Source: Stentor roeselii (taxonomy: Eukaryota; Ciliophora; Heterotrichea; Heterotrichida; Stentoridae). Taken from it: a DNA stretch of 64,000 bases. The stretch's first letter is position 1, and each line of letters starts with the position of its first letter. The stretch is taken from NCBI GenBank assembly GCA_006503475.1, contig RSEH01000005.1:124001-188000 (forward strand). Direction: 5' to 3'. A program made the position numbers and the translations under genes. The notes under the pieces are model-generated. The model was not told the origin of the DNA and ran no database searches. It saw only the letters and a list, made by a program, of their open reading frames with translations. Of this stretch, positions 1 to 9,277 are shown piece by piece.

Positions 1-1
1 T

Positions 2-1171
2 CAATTTGACTGCTCTGCTTGTAAAAGTAGTTTTTCAGTTAGTGATAAGAGCAGGCTTGCTGATCTTGAAAAGGAATGCTTTGGATGTCAAAAAACTTTT
101 AATGTCTTGAAAGGAATCATCAATGCTGATTGTGGACATTCTTATTGTATGGCTTGTCTTGCTATGTCAAATTCAAGATGCTTGATGACTGGTGCAAATT
201 TGAAGATTCATCCTAACTTGATCCTCCCAACAACGAAAAAATGTGACAGTTGTAAAGAAAATTATCAACTTTTAGAGTCTAATGATTTTAAAAGAGTTTG
301 CAAGTGTAACTATTGTGATAAATGTCTTGGATTAAACATGGAAAAACATTCAACTTCATGTTTTCAATGCAACTTTATATTCTCTGATAAGTTAATAGAC
401 TACATGAAAACTTGCTTTAAATTCTGCAAAATTTGCTTTACAGGGAAAAATAAAGATGATTTCCTGATATTTGAGGTTTGTGATGATATAGTCTGTCATG
501 AATGCTTTAAAAGCCATAAAGAAGCCCATTTCAAAGATAAAAACATTGAAGAAGTAACAAAGTGTCCTATCTGTAAGTTAGCAATTTCTTCACATCAATA
601 CGATTCCTTATTTGACAAGATTCAACTAGATGAAATACTTGCTTATAGAATGGAAGAAGCTGGAGATCTAATCAATTGTCATAAATGCAAGTTCCAATTT
701 CAAGTCATCAACAAAATCAGAAAGCAAAGATGTCCTAGTTGTGGAGACCTTACATGCGAAGTTTGTAAGGAAAAGTTTCATGAAGTCGAGTTTGACTGTT
801 GGAGCAAGTTTATTGATGAAAGACTTAGTGAACTGGAAAGTGTAGATGAAGAAGGAGGAGTCACTCAATGTCCTGGATGTAGAACTCCTTATATTAAAAA
901 TCAAAATTGTGATCATGTTGAATGTATTATGAGGAAATGTCGAGTTTCTTTTTGTTTCTCTTGTGCTTGTATTAGAGCACCTTATATGACTCATGGAAAT
1001 CATTATCATCGGCCTGAGTGTAGATTTTATAGTGATTTTAATGAGGAGACTTATGATTATAAATGTAAAAGATGCAGAGATCTTGGAAAAGCTTGCCCCA
1101 GACCTAAAAGACTTAAAATTCCTAGAAGAGTTGGTCCTGATGAAGTGGAGAAGATTATTAAAGCTAGTTAA
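2..1171 (+). CDS. Multi-RING / RBR-type E3 ubiquitin ligase-like protein, 5' partial
   Basis: The frame is open from the window edge, so the N-terminus lies outside. The visible 390 residues are a chain of Cys/His zinc-binding modules: a RING-like block around CGHSYCMACL, a second around CKCNYCDKCL, a RING1-like block (CKICF..CHECF..CPICK), an IBR-like block (CHKCKFQF..CPSC..CEVC) and a final RING2/Rcat-like block starting QCPGCRTPY. RING-between-RING ligases transfer ubiquitin through a Cys in RING2; the Cys in NQNCDH sits where that residue is expected. The protein ends in a basic KRLKIPRR tail. It is a diverged copy of the gene at 2274-4000. Ligase activity is inferred from the family. Confidence 0.7.
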   Translation, partial: QFDCSACKSSFSVSDKSRLADLEKECFGCQKTFNVLKGIINADCGHSYCMACLAMSNSRCLMTGANLKIHPNLILPTTKKCDSCKENYQLLESNDFKRVCKCNYCDKCLGLNMEKHSTSCFQCNFIFSDKLIDYMKTCFKFCKICFTGKNKDDFLIFEVCDDIVCHECFKSHKEAHFKDKNIEEVTKCPICKLAISSHQYDSLFDKIQLDEILAYRMEEAGDLINCHKCKFQFQVINKIRKQRCPSCGDLTCEVCKEKFHEVEFDCWSKFIDERLSELESVDEEGGVTQCPGCRTPYIKNQNCDHVECIMRKCRVSFCFSCACIRAPYMTHGNHYHRPECRFYSDFNEETYDYKCKRCRDLGKACPRPKRLKIPRRVGPDEVEKIIKAS

Positions 1172-1232
1172 TAGAGTTATATATGTCTATTGTTGTATGG
1201 GTTATATTTTGTTGAATAATAAGAAATTAACA

Positions 1233-1913
1233 ATGAATTCTGAAAAACAGATAATGGCTGAGCTGATCCCTTCGCCTTCGAATAGGATGCACTTAAACCA
1301 ATCCGTTCTTTTGATCTTATCATTCCAAGGTCTCTTATCAGTCCTGATGACAAGTCTGGTGTACCTTGAGCATGCATTCGAAGTTTACATGAATTCAAAA
1401 TTTTGGATTTTATATTTATCAGCAGGAGTCTACGTCTTCCTAACTTTAACCAGGTTTTTATGGTCTAAGATGGAAGCGGCATTCAGCCAACTCTCATTGT
1501 TCCTCATTATTCTTTTCAGCGCAGCTTTAGATGCAACAGCGGCAGGGCAAAGCCCTGTGGTAACCTTACAGGTCATTATTTTCTTATTTTCTGGAGTCGT
1601 CGGGCTTTTTATTTACTTGAATCTTGCTCATCGGTTTAAGGCTTGGTACTGGGGAATCGTCATCATTTTTTTGGTCGTTGACTTGGCATTTGCTGGATTT
1701 TGTCTGGGTGGATTTTCTGTTTTGGATTCTGTTATTTGGGCTGCTGTTGGAATGGCTTATGCTGGGTTGATTTATTTAGTGCTACAGGATGGATGTGAAA
1801 GGTATAAATTCAAGGTGAATGACTGGGCAAGTGCCACGATTTTTGTGTATTTTGACATACTTATTGTTCCATATGTACTGACAAAACTATGGAAATTTAA
1901 ACATAGAGATTAG
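1233..1913 (+). CDS. Seven-TM protein, divergent Bax inhibitor-1 (TMBIM)-like
   Basis: This is a 226-aa protein starting at ATG 1233 after AATTAACA; the open frame extends further upstream but overlaps the previous gene. About seven hydrophobic segments follow a short polar N-terminus. The last third (YLVLQDGCERYK, then WASATIFVYFDILIVPYV) resembles the BI-1 pattern of a D-containing loop, a charged loop and a final helix with YLDIIN. BI-1 proteins sit in ER or Golgi membranes and affect calcium leak and cell death. The match is by topology and a few residues only, so another small polytopic family is possible. It starts 61 bp after the upstream stop. Confidence 0.45.
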   Translation: MNSEKQIMAELIPSPSNRMHLNQSVLLILSFQGLLSVLMTSLVYLEHAFEVYMNSKFWILYLSAGVYVFLTLTRFLWSKMEAAFSQLSLFLIILFSAALDATAAGQSPVVTLQVIIFLFSGVVGLFIYLNLAHRFKAWYWGIVIIFLVVDLAFAGFCLGGFSVLDSVIWAAVGMAYAGLIYLVLQDGCERYKFKVNDWASATIFVYFDILIVPYVLTKLWKFKHRD

Positions 1914-2273
1914 CTTAAGGTTTATTAGTTTTTGATGGAATTAAGATCTTGAAAGAATTAGATGGAATTTCTATGGTATAAACTAATATTTGACTCATAC
2001 CTTACCACTAATTCAAGCGACCACCAGTATGATTTCATGAAAAACACTAAACCTAAAATTTCTAGGAACAGATCTATATCTAATGTAAAACTTCAATTCT
2101 AACTTATAAATTTTCAAGAATATAAATTAAGAAAGAACTGTTTTAATTCTTGGGTGAATTTGAATATCAAAATTCTTCAAATTGAGACTTTCTTTACACT
2201 AAGTTGAATATATATTCAAAATACACCAAATATAGACATTTTAAATGTCTGGATAATAATTAATTAGATTAAT
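1914..2273. other. Intergenic, AT-rich, no gene seen
   Basis: These 360 bp separate the 7TM gene from the second RBR gene. I see no open frame of note, no tRNA-like element and no repeat. The end is very AT-rich and leads into ATTAATATG at the next start codon, so it presumably holds the promoter of the downstream gene. Confidence 0.4.
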
Positions 2274-4000
2274 ATGAGCTGTCTTTATCAAGGCTGTGGC
2301 AAAGAAATTGAATTTAATTGTATTACTTGCTCTGGATTTTCTGGTCTCTGTTTAGATCATTTCAAACCTCACATAAAGGACTTTGGGCACAAAGTTGAAA
2401 TTATTGAAGATGAAACTCGAAAAAGAATGATATTTAGAGAGATTAAAATGAAAATAAAGCAATGTATTCAAGAAATATCAACTGAAACTAAGAAATTAAT
2501 TACAGAGGTTAAAGAGGCTTCTGGAAAAGTAATTCAAAACCTTAAGAATTTGAATAAAAATTTATCATCAGTTTTTGATTTTAAACCTATCAAATTTGAC
2601 TTTGCAGGTATTTTAAAACTAAAAGATAGCTCATTTGTTGGGGAAGTGGTGAAAATCTCCCAACCAATGAATTATTTCTCAGGCTATGATGAAAAGATAC
2701 AATCAGAATACAACTCACAGGCTTTCTATAATGATAGATGTGCTTATTGTAGAAGGCAAAAGCAATTAGACCAAATCATTATTTCTTGCAAGCATCTTTG
2801 TAATGACTGTTCAATTGAGTTTATGAAATACAATCAATATAATTGCTATGCTTGCAAAATACCTTTTAAGGAAAGTGATATGAACAAGCTTTCTGATTTA
2901 AAAAAGGAATGCTTTCGTTGTGAAATAAACTTTAATATCTTAAAAGGAATTATCAATGCTGAGTGTGGACATTCTTATTGCATGGCTTGTCTTGATAACT
3001 CAAAAATGTGCTTGACGACTCACACGGCTTTGAAGGTTGATCCCAATTTGATCATACCCCCAACCAAAAAATGCGACATGTGCAAAAAAATTATAAACTT
3101 TTAGAGTCAAATGATTTGAAAAGAGTTTGCAAGTGTAACTATTGCAATGAATGTCTTGAATTAAACATGGAAAAGCACTCAACTTCATGTTTTCAATGCA
3201 ACTTCACTTTTTCAGATAAGTTATTAGAGTACATGAAAACTTCCTTTAAAATTTGCCCTATTTGCTATGAAAAAAAAAAAAAAGATGACTATATCATAAT
3301 TTTACCTTGTGGTGATATATTCTGTAATGAATGCTTCAAATCAACTAAAGAATGCCATTTCAATGATGATAGATCAATGATTGAAAATATAACAAAGTGT
3401 CTAAAGTGTAACTTAGCAATTTCTTCATTTCAATATAATTCGTTGTTTAACAAGATTGAACTCAATAAAATAATCGTTTCTAGAATGAATGAAGTTTGGG
3501 ATCCAATCAATTGTCATAAATGCAAGTTCCAATTTCAAGTCATCAACAAAACCAAAAAGCAAAGATGTCCTAGTTGTGAAGAATTCACATGCGGAGTTTG
3601 TAAGGAAAAATTTCATGGAATCGAGCTTGACTGTTGGAGCAATTTTATTAATGAAAGAATTAGAGAACTGGAAAGTTTAGATGAAGAAGGAAGAGTCACT
3701 CAATGTCCTGGATGCAGAACTCCTTATTTATCAGAAAGTTGTTACCGTATGGAATGTATGAATGAAAAATGCGGAGTTTCTTTTTGTTTAGGATGTGCTT
3801 GTTTTCTAAGGCCTACCTTTTGTCACGGAACTCATTACCATCGGCCTGATTGTGATTATTATAATGATTATGATTTTGATGATGATCAATATGATTCTAC
3901 TTGTAATAGATGTATAAAGCTTGGGTTTCTTTGTCCTAGACCTAAAAGACTTAAAATCCCAAGAAGAGTTGACATAGATGAAGTCGAGAATATAATATAA
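2274..4000 (+). CDS. B-box plus multi-RING / RBR-type E3 ligase-like protein, apparent 1-nt frameshift
   Basis: This is a full-length relative of the gene at the left edge. From the N-terminus: a B-box-like zinc site (CGKEIEFNC..CSGFSGLCLDH), a short coiled coil, a RING-like site (CAYCRRQ..CKHLCNDC), three more Cys-rich blocks, an IBR-like block and a RING2-like block starting TQCPGCRTPY. The two halves (2274-3104 and 3071-4000) lie in different frames. The other copy reads straight through the same place, and here an A-run of seven after TGC (3084-3090) would need eight. This is a real 1-nt deletion or a homopolymer sequence error. RING2 keeps the expected Cys (ESCYRM) but has Arg where the family usually has His. 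Confidence 0.65.
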
Positions 4001-4648
4001 ACTAGGTAATAGATTTATTATCAATAACTGCTGTTTATCAATTCTTTAAAACTTTTGATTTTGAATAGATTTGGAGAGTATAATGCATGTACTCAAGAGT
4101 AAAGATGCTCTAATGCATTCATTAAAGTGAAGAAAAACATCTTTCTTATCTCAATTTAGCTCGATATTTAAACTCTCGAAATAGCCAAAGGAATTAATTA
4201 GAGCCATTAAAAGATAAATGAAGTGAGAAATAAAGATTATAATTAATTAAACAGAAATTGAATCAATATCAAAGATAAATTTAAATTCTATATTTAATTT
4301 GCGCATCTCATATTTATTTAGAAATTAAACTAACTTATGAATCACTTGAATTTCTTATTAGTATTATTTCAAACATGTACATTGCAATGATCAATGTAAT
4401 TGTTTTTATAAGTAAGATTTTGTTTGACTTAATGAAAACTCTAAGAAGATTAGTTCTATAGAAAAAATGATTATATCAAAAGAAGATTAAACTGATTTAC
4501 TCGGAACAAATTAATTAAGATGAATATTTTTTTATAATATCAATTTGAAATTAACAGTCTAGTCGAATTAAGGGTTAAATCGTAATCATATTCACCAAAA
4601 TCCAAAAAAAAACCTAAAACCCCAACATTCCATTTTAAATAAAACCTA
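4001..4648. other. Intergenic, AT-rich, no gene seen
   Basis: These 648 bp lie between the RBR gene and the NEK kinase. The region is strongly AT-rich, with many stops in all frames and no recognisable RNA gene. It contains two nearby TAATGCAT strings (about 4081 and 4111), but I can attach no function to them. Confidence 0.35.
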
Positions 4649-6157
4649 ATGTCAATTTCAAACTTCGAAATTATCTCAAAACTCGGCGAAGGTTCATTTT
4701 CCAGTGTTTTCAAAGTAGTTCGTAAATCCGACCAACAAATCTACGCCTTAAAAAAAGTGAAGTTAACCGCTTTGAAGCATAAAGAAAAAGAAAATTCATT
4801 GAACGAAGTTCGTATCCTCGCATCAGTGAATCACTCGAACATAGTCTCATACAAAGAAGCATTTATTGATGAAGCCGCGAACATGCTTTGCATAGTGATG
4901 GAGTTGGCTGATGGCGGTGATTTGTTATCGAAAATAACGAAAAACAAAGTAAATCGGGAATATTTTCCAGAGAGCGAGATCTGGAATGCGATGATTCAGA
5001 TCACTTTTGGACTTCAATATTTACATGAAGCTAGAATACTTCATCGTGATCTTAAAGGAGCGAATATTTTTATTACGAAGGAAGGAATTTATAAACTTGG
5101 AGACTTGAATGTTTCGAAAGTTAATAAAAAAGGCTTGGCTTATACTCAGACTGGAACTCCTTATTATGCTAGTCCTGAAATCTGGCAAGACAAGCCATAC
5201 GACTGGAGTTCAGACATCTGGTCCCTGGGTTGCGTTCTTTACGAAATGGCGGCTTTGGCTCCTCCATTCACAGCAGTAGACATGAAAGGTTTATACAACA
5301 AAGTAACAAAAGGAATCTACCCACGTCTTCCAAACATCTACTCCTCAGACTTATGCTCAGTGATCGGTTCAATGATCCAAGTGAACCCAAAATCGCGTCC
5401 ATCCTGCCAACAAATCCTATCCCGACCAGAAGTTCAAAGAAACAACAAATCTCCATTATTCCATCCTCCAAGTTCTTCAATAGACCTTCTCGGGACAATC
5501 AAGTTCGATTCAGGTCTTCGAGGTCTGAACAAAAAGCTTCCAGCAGCCCAATACGAGGGAACATCAGACCTTCCAGTATCAAATAATTTATCGAAAATCG
5601 AAGAATTTATTCCGAAGCCGTCAACTCGAGGACCTTCGAACCCTCAACTTCGAAGAGGCTATGAAGTCCAAGGTCCACGTGAGGTTTATTCAGGGATTAC
5701 CAGTTCGCCGAAGAACTCTTTGCCGGGGTCAAGAAATAACTCGAGAGATCATATTCCGGTCGTTAAGGGCGAACTTCCTCAGCCGCCTAAGAGGGGATCT
5801 GATATTTATCCTAATTATCCTGGGAAAAAAGGTGAGAGTCATTTAGAGGACTACAAAGGTTATATTAATCACTACTCACCAAACATTAGAGGAAATCATG
5901 GAAAACCTCCTGCTTATGGAAATCAAAGAAATGATATTTATAATAATTATCCGGATATCAGACCTCCTGCACATCAGGCTAATTATAATCAGTATAATAG
6001 GGGAAGGGTGGAAGATTCAGCGAGGCCTGCATCTAAACCTTCTTCTCAGCAGGGGTCGCGACCTGGGAGTAATTTGAATAAAGCGGGGAATATGATATTA
6101 CAGTCTCCGAAGCATCTTATGCCGAAAGGGTTACCGAATTCTCAGAGATATTTATAG
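4649..6157 (+). CDS. NEK-family serine/threonine protein kinase
   Basis: The protein has 502 aa with the kinase domain at residues 6-260. Visible motifs are the glycine loop GEGSFSSV (13-20), the ATP lysine K35 in YALKK, the helix-C Glu E53, the catalytic HRDLKGAN (132-139), GTPYYASPE in the activation segment and DIWSLGCVLYEMA. The usual DFG is DLN (152-154), which keeps the metal-binding Asp; DLNVSK is a variant known in protist NEK kinases. The C-terminal 240 residues are low-complexity, rich in Pro, Asn, Ser, Tyr and Arg. NEK kinases act at basal bodies, cilia and in mitosis, which fits a ciliate. The NEK call is solid, the subfamily is not. Confidence 0.9.
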   Translation: MSISNFEIISKLGEGSFSSVFKVVRKSDQQIYALKKVKLTALKHKEKENSLNEVRILASVNHSNIVSYKEAFIDEAANMLCIVMELADGGDLLSKITKNKVNREYFPESEIWNAMIQITFGLQYLHEARILHRDLKGANIFITKEGIYKLGDLNVSKVNKKGLAYTQTGTPYYASPEIWQDKPYDWSSDIWSLGCVLYEMAALAPPFTAVDMKGLYNKVTKGIYPRLPNIYSSDLCSVIGSMIQVNPKSRPSCQQILSRPEVQRNNKSPLFHPPSSSIDLLGTIKFDSGLRGLNKKLPAAQYEGTSDLPVSNNLSKIEEFIPKPSTRGPSNPQLRRGYEVQGPREVYSGITSSPKNSLPGSRNNSRDHIPVVKGELPQPPKRGSDIYPNYPGKKGESHLEDYKGYINHYSPNIRGNHGKPPAYGNQRNDIYNNYPDIRPPAHQANYNQYNRGRVEDSARPASKPSSQQGSRPGSNLNKAGNMILQSPKHLMPKGLPNSQRYL

Positions 6158-6462
6158 ATAATTTTAGAAATTATGTAGTTGTAAGAGGATTTTTTGATGA
6201 TGATGTTTTATTATTGGTTAATTTTATAAGGATATTGTTTATTCTGGAAATTATCTTTCTTTTATAATCACTTGATTCTTTCATTATTCGATAAATTGAT
6301 TATAATTTAAAATTTCTAAGGTTTTAAAATTTTTCAATAGAACAAGAATTTCTCCCAATTATTTTTCATCCGTCCAAATAAATCACCTAAAATCTCAAGT
6401 TTATTAGAATCCGCATAAGTTGGTTAAATATTGAAATATTCATTCACTTGACAACTATAAAT
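6158..6462. other. Intergenic, no gene seen
   Basis: These 305 bp are very T-rich just after the kinase stop and then A-rich towards the next start. No open frame or structured element is visible. Confidence 0.35.
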
Positions 6463-6789
6463 ATGTCTCTACCTCAAATCCAAGAAATGGACCCGTGGCT
6501 GGAAGAAGATGAAGAAATGTACATGAAGAGAAGAGACTCTTTTGAAAAATGTTCTAATCGCTTCATGAAAGCTGAAACTAAGTCGTTCAGCTTGACAAGC
6601 TTCATAACAAACTTGGCAAAAATTTCGGTTTATGGATACATCATCTGTCGACTTTGTCTGAAGTCTTCGTTTTTGAGTCAGATTTTAAAACTTCTGCTGA
6701 AATACTCGGCTTCGATGAAAAGTCTTTCAAGAGGTTCGATTATTTTATCACTTTTGTTAATCCTCAGATTTAAGAAAAGAGTCAATTAA
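6463..6789 (+). CDS. Small hypothetical protein with hydrophobic C-terminal half
   Basis: This is a 108-aa protein from ATG 6463 (context CTATAAATATG). An upstream TTG in frame is not needed. The N-terminal third is acidic (MDPWLEEDEEMYMKRRD). The second half carries two moderately hydrophobic stretches (around SVYGYIICRLCLKSS and SIILSLLLILRF) and ends in basic RFKKRVN. It could be a small membrane or membrane-associated protein. I do not recognise a family. Codon use looks coding. Confidence 0.45.
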   Translation: MSLPQIQEMDPWLEEDEEMYMKRRDSFEKCSNRFMKAETKSFSLTSFITNLAKISVYGYIICRLCLKSSFLSQILKLLLKYSASMKSLSRGSIILSLLLILRFKKRVN

Positions 6790-6987
6790 ACTTAATTTAA
6801 TTGTTTCGCTTTAATCCAATCATAAAGATACTTAATAATACTGAACCAAATTGATAACTTTGGCTTTATCTGCTTCTTTTAGATTTCACGGAATAAAAAA
6901 ACGAACAGATCTTTCTTTGCTGTTCTTAACCAAGGAAAATTTTAGACTTCCATATTCCCAATGCTTTGAATTCTGTTGTCTAATAAA

Positions 6988-7635
6988 ATGAACCACTTGA
7001 AACCTGAAAACCATTTAACAAGAAAAAAACTATTCATCGGGGGTCTTCCCTCATCAACCACGAGTGACAATCTAAAGTCTTATTTTTCTCAATTCTGCCA
7101 AATCGAGAACTGTAACATAATCTACGATAAACAAACCAGCCGTTCCCGTTGCTTCGGTTTTTTAACCCTCTCCAAAAATTCATCAATCTCTAAAATTCTC
7201 TCAATGAAGCACATGATCGACGGTAAAAAAGTAGACTGCCGTCAAGCATTTCCTCGAGAAAAAAAGCAAAAATCCGGTACTCAAAAGATATTCATAGGAG
7301 GACTTCAATCAGAAGTAACAACATGTGAACTTCTCCAATACTTTTCAAGATTCGGCGCAATAACCGATTCAATCGTAATGAAAGACAAGTTAACAGGAAA
7401 GACTCGTGGTTTCGGCTTCATAACATTCGCGAGAGACTCTTCAGCTGAGCAGGTGCTAAGTCAAAAAAACCATTATATTAAAGGTAAATGGATTGACTGT
7501 AAACCTGCTGTTGCCAAACAAGACATGAGTGCTTCGACTGACTTTTCTAATGAAAGTGCAAGAAAATGGTCCTCTGAAGGCTATGCTGAAGAATTGTGTA
7601 AGAATTTGATTGACTGCATTTTAGAAGATGAGTAA
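6988..7635 (+). CDS. RNA-binding protein with two RRM domains
   Basis: The protein has 215 aa from ATG 6988 (TAATAAAATG). Both RRMs are clear: RRM1 has RNP2 KLFIGGLP and RNP1-like RCFGFLTL, RRM2 has RNP2 KIFIGGLQ and RNP1 KTRGFGFITF. The order and spacing resemble Musashi, DAZAP or hnRNP A/B proteins, which bind single-stranded RNA and regulate mRNA processing or translation. A short acidic tail follows RRM2. RRM1 has Cys instead of Gly in RNP1, so its binding may be weaker. The stop lies 12 bp from the stop of the convergent bromodomain gene. Confidence 0.88.
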   Translation: MNHLKPENHLTRKKLFIGGLPSSTTSDNLKSYFSQFCQIENCNIIYDKQTSRSRCFGFLTLSKNSSISKILSMKHMIDGKKVDCRQAFPREKKQKSGTQKIFIGGLQSEVTTCELLQYFSRFGAITDSIVMKDKLTGKTRGFGFITFARDSSAEQVLSQKNHYIKGKWIDCKPAVAKQDMSASTDFSNESARKWSSEGYAEELCKNLIDCILEDE

Positions 7636-7647
7636 TTTAAATAAGAA

Positions 7648-8220
7648 TTAGGGACTTCTTGACATCTCGGAGATACGGTTGAAGGTTGTACGGTCTAAGG
7701 CGTCGATACGGATTTGAAGGTGGTCTGAGACTTTTCTTACGGCTGAAGGACATTCGGTTTCTATTACGTCTAGGAGAAGACCGAGCTTTTTACTGGATAG
7801 GGATTGAAGCTTCTCGCTTAGGGATTGCTTTTCGTTTAGAGAGATCCAGTCTGGGTGCTCAAAAACTTTACTGGATTTACAAGCAGTTTCTAGGGATATA
7901 CTATTAAGACTGCAAAACCTTATCATAGCAGATTCCATGCATTCCACTTTCAAAACTAAATTCGAGTCAGGTAAATGATAAAGCCTGACATTATCCCAAA
8001 TCAAAATCAAGTCACACAAAAAATCATTGAAATCCTTATAAAAATTCTTCTGTAATTTAACCCCAACCTGATTCAAGTCCATCGGATTCTTAACAACCAA
8101 AGGATAATCCATCAATCCCAATCCCCTGAAGTCAAAAGGCAGTCGAAAATAATCCGCTTCCGGTTGTTCATTCAAATAATCTAAAAGTCCAGAAGCCTTA
8201 GAAAGTTCATCCAGATTCAT
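7648..8220 (-). CDS. Miniature BET-like protein: bromodomain plus NET-like domain
   Basis: The protein has 190 aa. Residues 24-100 match a bromodomain: FRLPFDFRGLGLMDYPLVVK, then NPMDL, a KL helix and DNVRLYHLPDSNLV. The Asn that contacts acetyl-lysine (the N of the usual NxxxYN motif) is His here. The C-terminus (LNEKQSLSEKLQSLSSKKLG through IDALDRTTFNRI) fits the NET or extraterminal domain of BET proteins. BET proteins read acetylated histones; this one is far shorter than the 400-1400 aa usual for BET and has a single bromodomain. The start lies 15 bp after the stop of the upstream cyclin gene in the same direction, preceded by GATATAAATG. Confidence 0.75.
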   Translation of the reverse strand: MNLDELSKASGLLDYLNEQPEADYFRLPFDFRGLGLMDYPLVVKNPMDLNQVGVKLQKNFYKDFNDFLCDLILIWDNVRLYHLPDSNLVLKVECMESAMIRFCSLNSISLETACKSSKVFEHPDWISLNEKQSLSEKLQSLSSKKLGLLLDVIETECPSAVRKVSDHLQIRIDALDRTTFNRISEMSRSP

Positions 8221-8235
8221 TTATATCTACTCAAA

Positions 8236-9027
8236 TTAAATCAAAGCAAGTGACGCGACACAATAATTTTTTCTTTTCGAGTATTTATCCCAAACAGATC
8301 GAAGCGGGTTTTCTCTCGCGAATTCTAAAATTTTCGACATTTCATTGGCGCATTTCCTGACTTCTTCATCGACTCTAAGCAGGGCATTCAAGTTGCATGA
8401 AGTCTTATGAAATAAAACATGAGAGAGACATATCGCAGCAGATGCGATCACAGAAGGTTTGAACTTGACCATTCGATGATCAAAGCTGAGTTCAAGCAAA
8501 TACAACCCAAAAGTAAAAAGACTTTCTTTTACCTCACAAATTTCAGCAAACCTATAAAAAAACTTCAAAGAATTCGGTTTCGTTATGGCAAAATCCAGAG
8601 CTTTCAAAACATCTTTTTCCAGCATTACGACCTGGTCCTTTAAAAAAACGTTATCGCAAGTTGTCAGGAGCTCTGAGAGGTCAGGAGAGTAGATCTCTTC
8701 GTACTTGCATGATAAGAACAGCACTGTTAGACCCAATAATTGCATTTGTGATACTCGGATTGAACGCACTGTCAGGTAACGGTCTAGAAGCTGGATCGAG
8801 AGGAAAAGGGTCTCAGGACGAAGTTTAAATCTGCTGTGAGTTGAGTGAATCCAGTCGATTAGGATTGCGCGATGTTTTAAGGTAAATTCCGCTTGTTTGT
8901 TTAGGAATTTTTCTTCTATTGCGAATTCTTTTTGTTGGAAATCTTGGAATATGTCTCGAGCGTATTCGTTTTCTTGGTCGCTCTTTGGAGATACTTGGCT
9001 TAGGTAGATTGAAAGAGGGATTGACAT
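8236..9027 (-). CDS. Mitotic-type (A/B-like) cyclin
   Basis: The protein has 263 aa, about the size of the two cyclin folds alone. The cyclin box is well preserved: HRAILIDWIHSTHSRFKL, then ETLFLSIQLLDRYL and LGLTVLFLSCKYEEIY, with the Lys and Glu that contact the CDK. A second cyclin fold follows (LKFFYRFAEICEV.. SVIASAAICLSHVLFH). There is almost no N-terminal extension and no obvious RxxL destruction box, so it may be regulated differently from typical cyclin B. It would activate a cyclin-dependent kinase. Confidence 0.88.
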   Translation of the reverse strand: MSIPLSIYLSQVSPKSDQENEYARDIFQDFQQKEFAIEEKFLNKQAEFTLKHRAILIDWIHSTHSRFKLRPETLFLSIQLLDRYLTVRSIRVSQMQLLGLTVLFLSCKYEEIYSPDLSELLTTCDNVFLKDQVVMLEKDVLKALDFAITKPNSLKFFYRFAEICEVKESLFTFGLYLLELSFDHRMVKFKPSVIASAAICLSHVLFHKTSCNLNALLRVDEEVRKCANEMSKILEFARENPLRSVWDKYSKRKNYCVASLALI

Positions 9028-9277
9028 TGGAAATTTTTGAGTAATTTATGAGGATGGATTAGAGGTCGAGGGTTGGATTTTAATGTTTTTGATATTGAAA
9101 TTTTATTTAATTTTAGGAATTTTAAAGATTTTTTTTTGGATTTGAAAGCTGATTGAATATGATTTAGGAATTTTCATCTGGTATCTATTGATTATATATT
9201 GAAATTATATGCAAGGTATTTTTATGTAGTTATAAATAATCAAAGCTGATTCATAAATTAAACATCCCGAAATAAAA

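Noticed and set aside
993-1232. N-terminal extension of the 7TM gene overlapping the first RBR gene
   Set aside because: It overlaps the end of a well-supported gene in another frame, and an ATG at 1233 lies directly before the hydrophobic domain.
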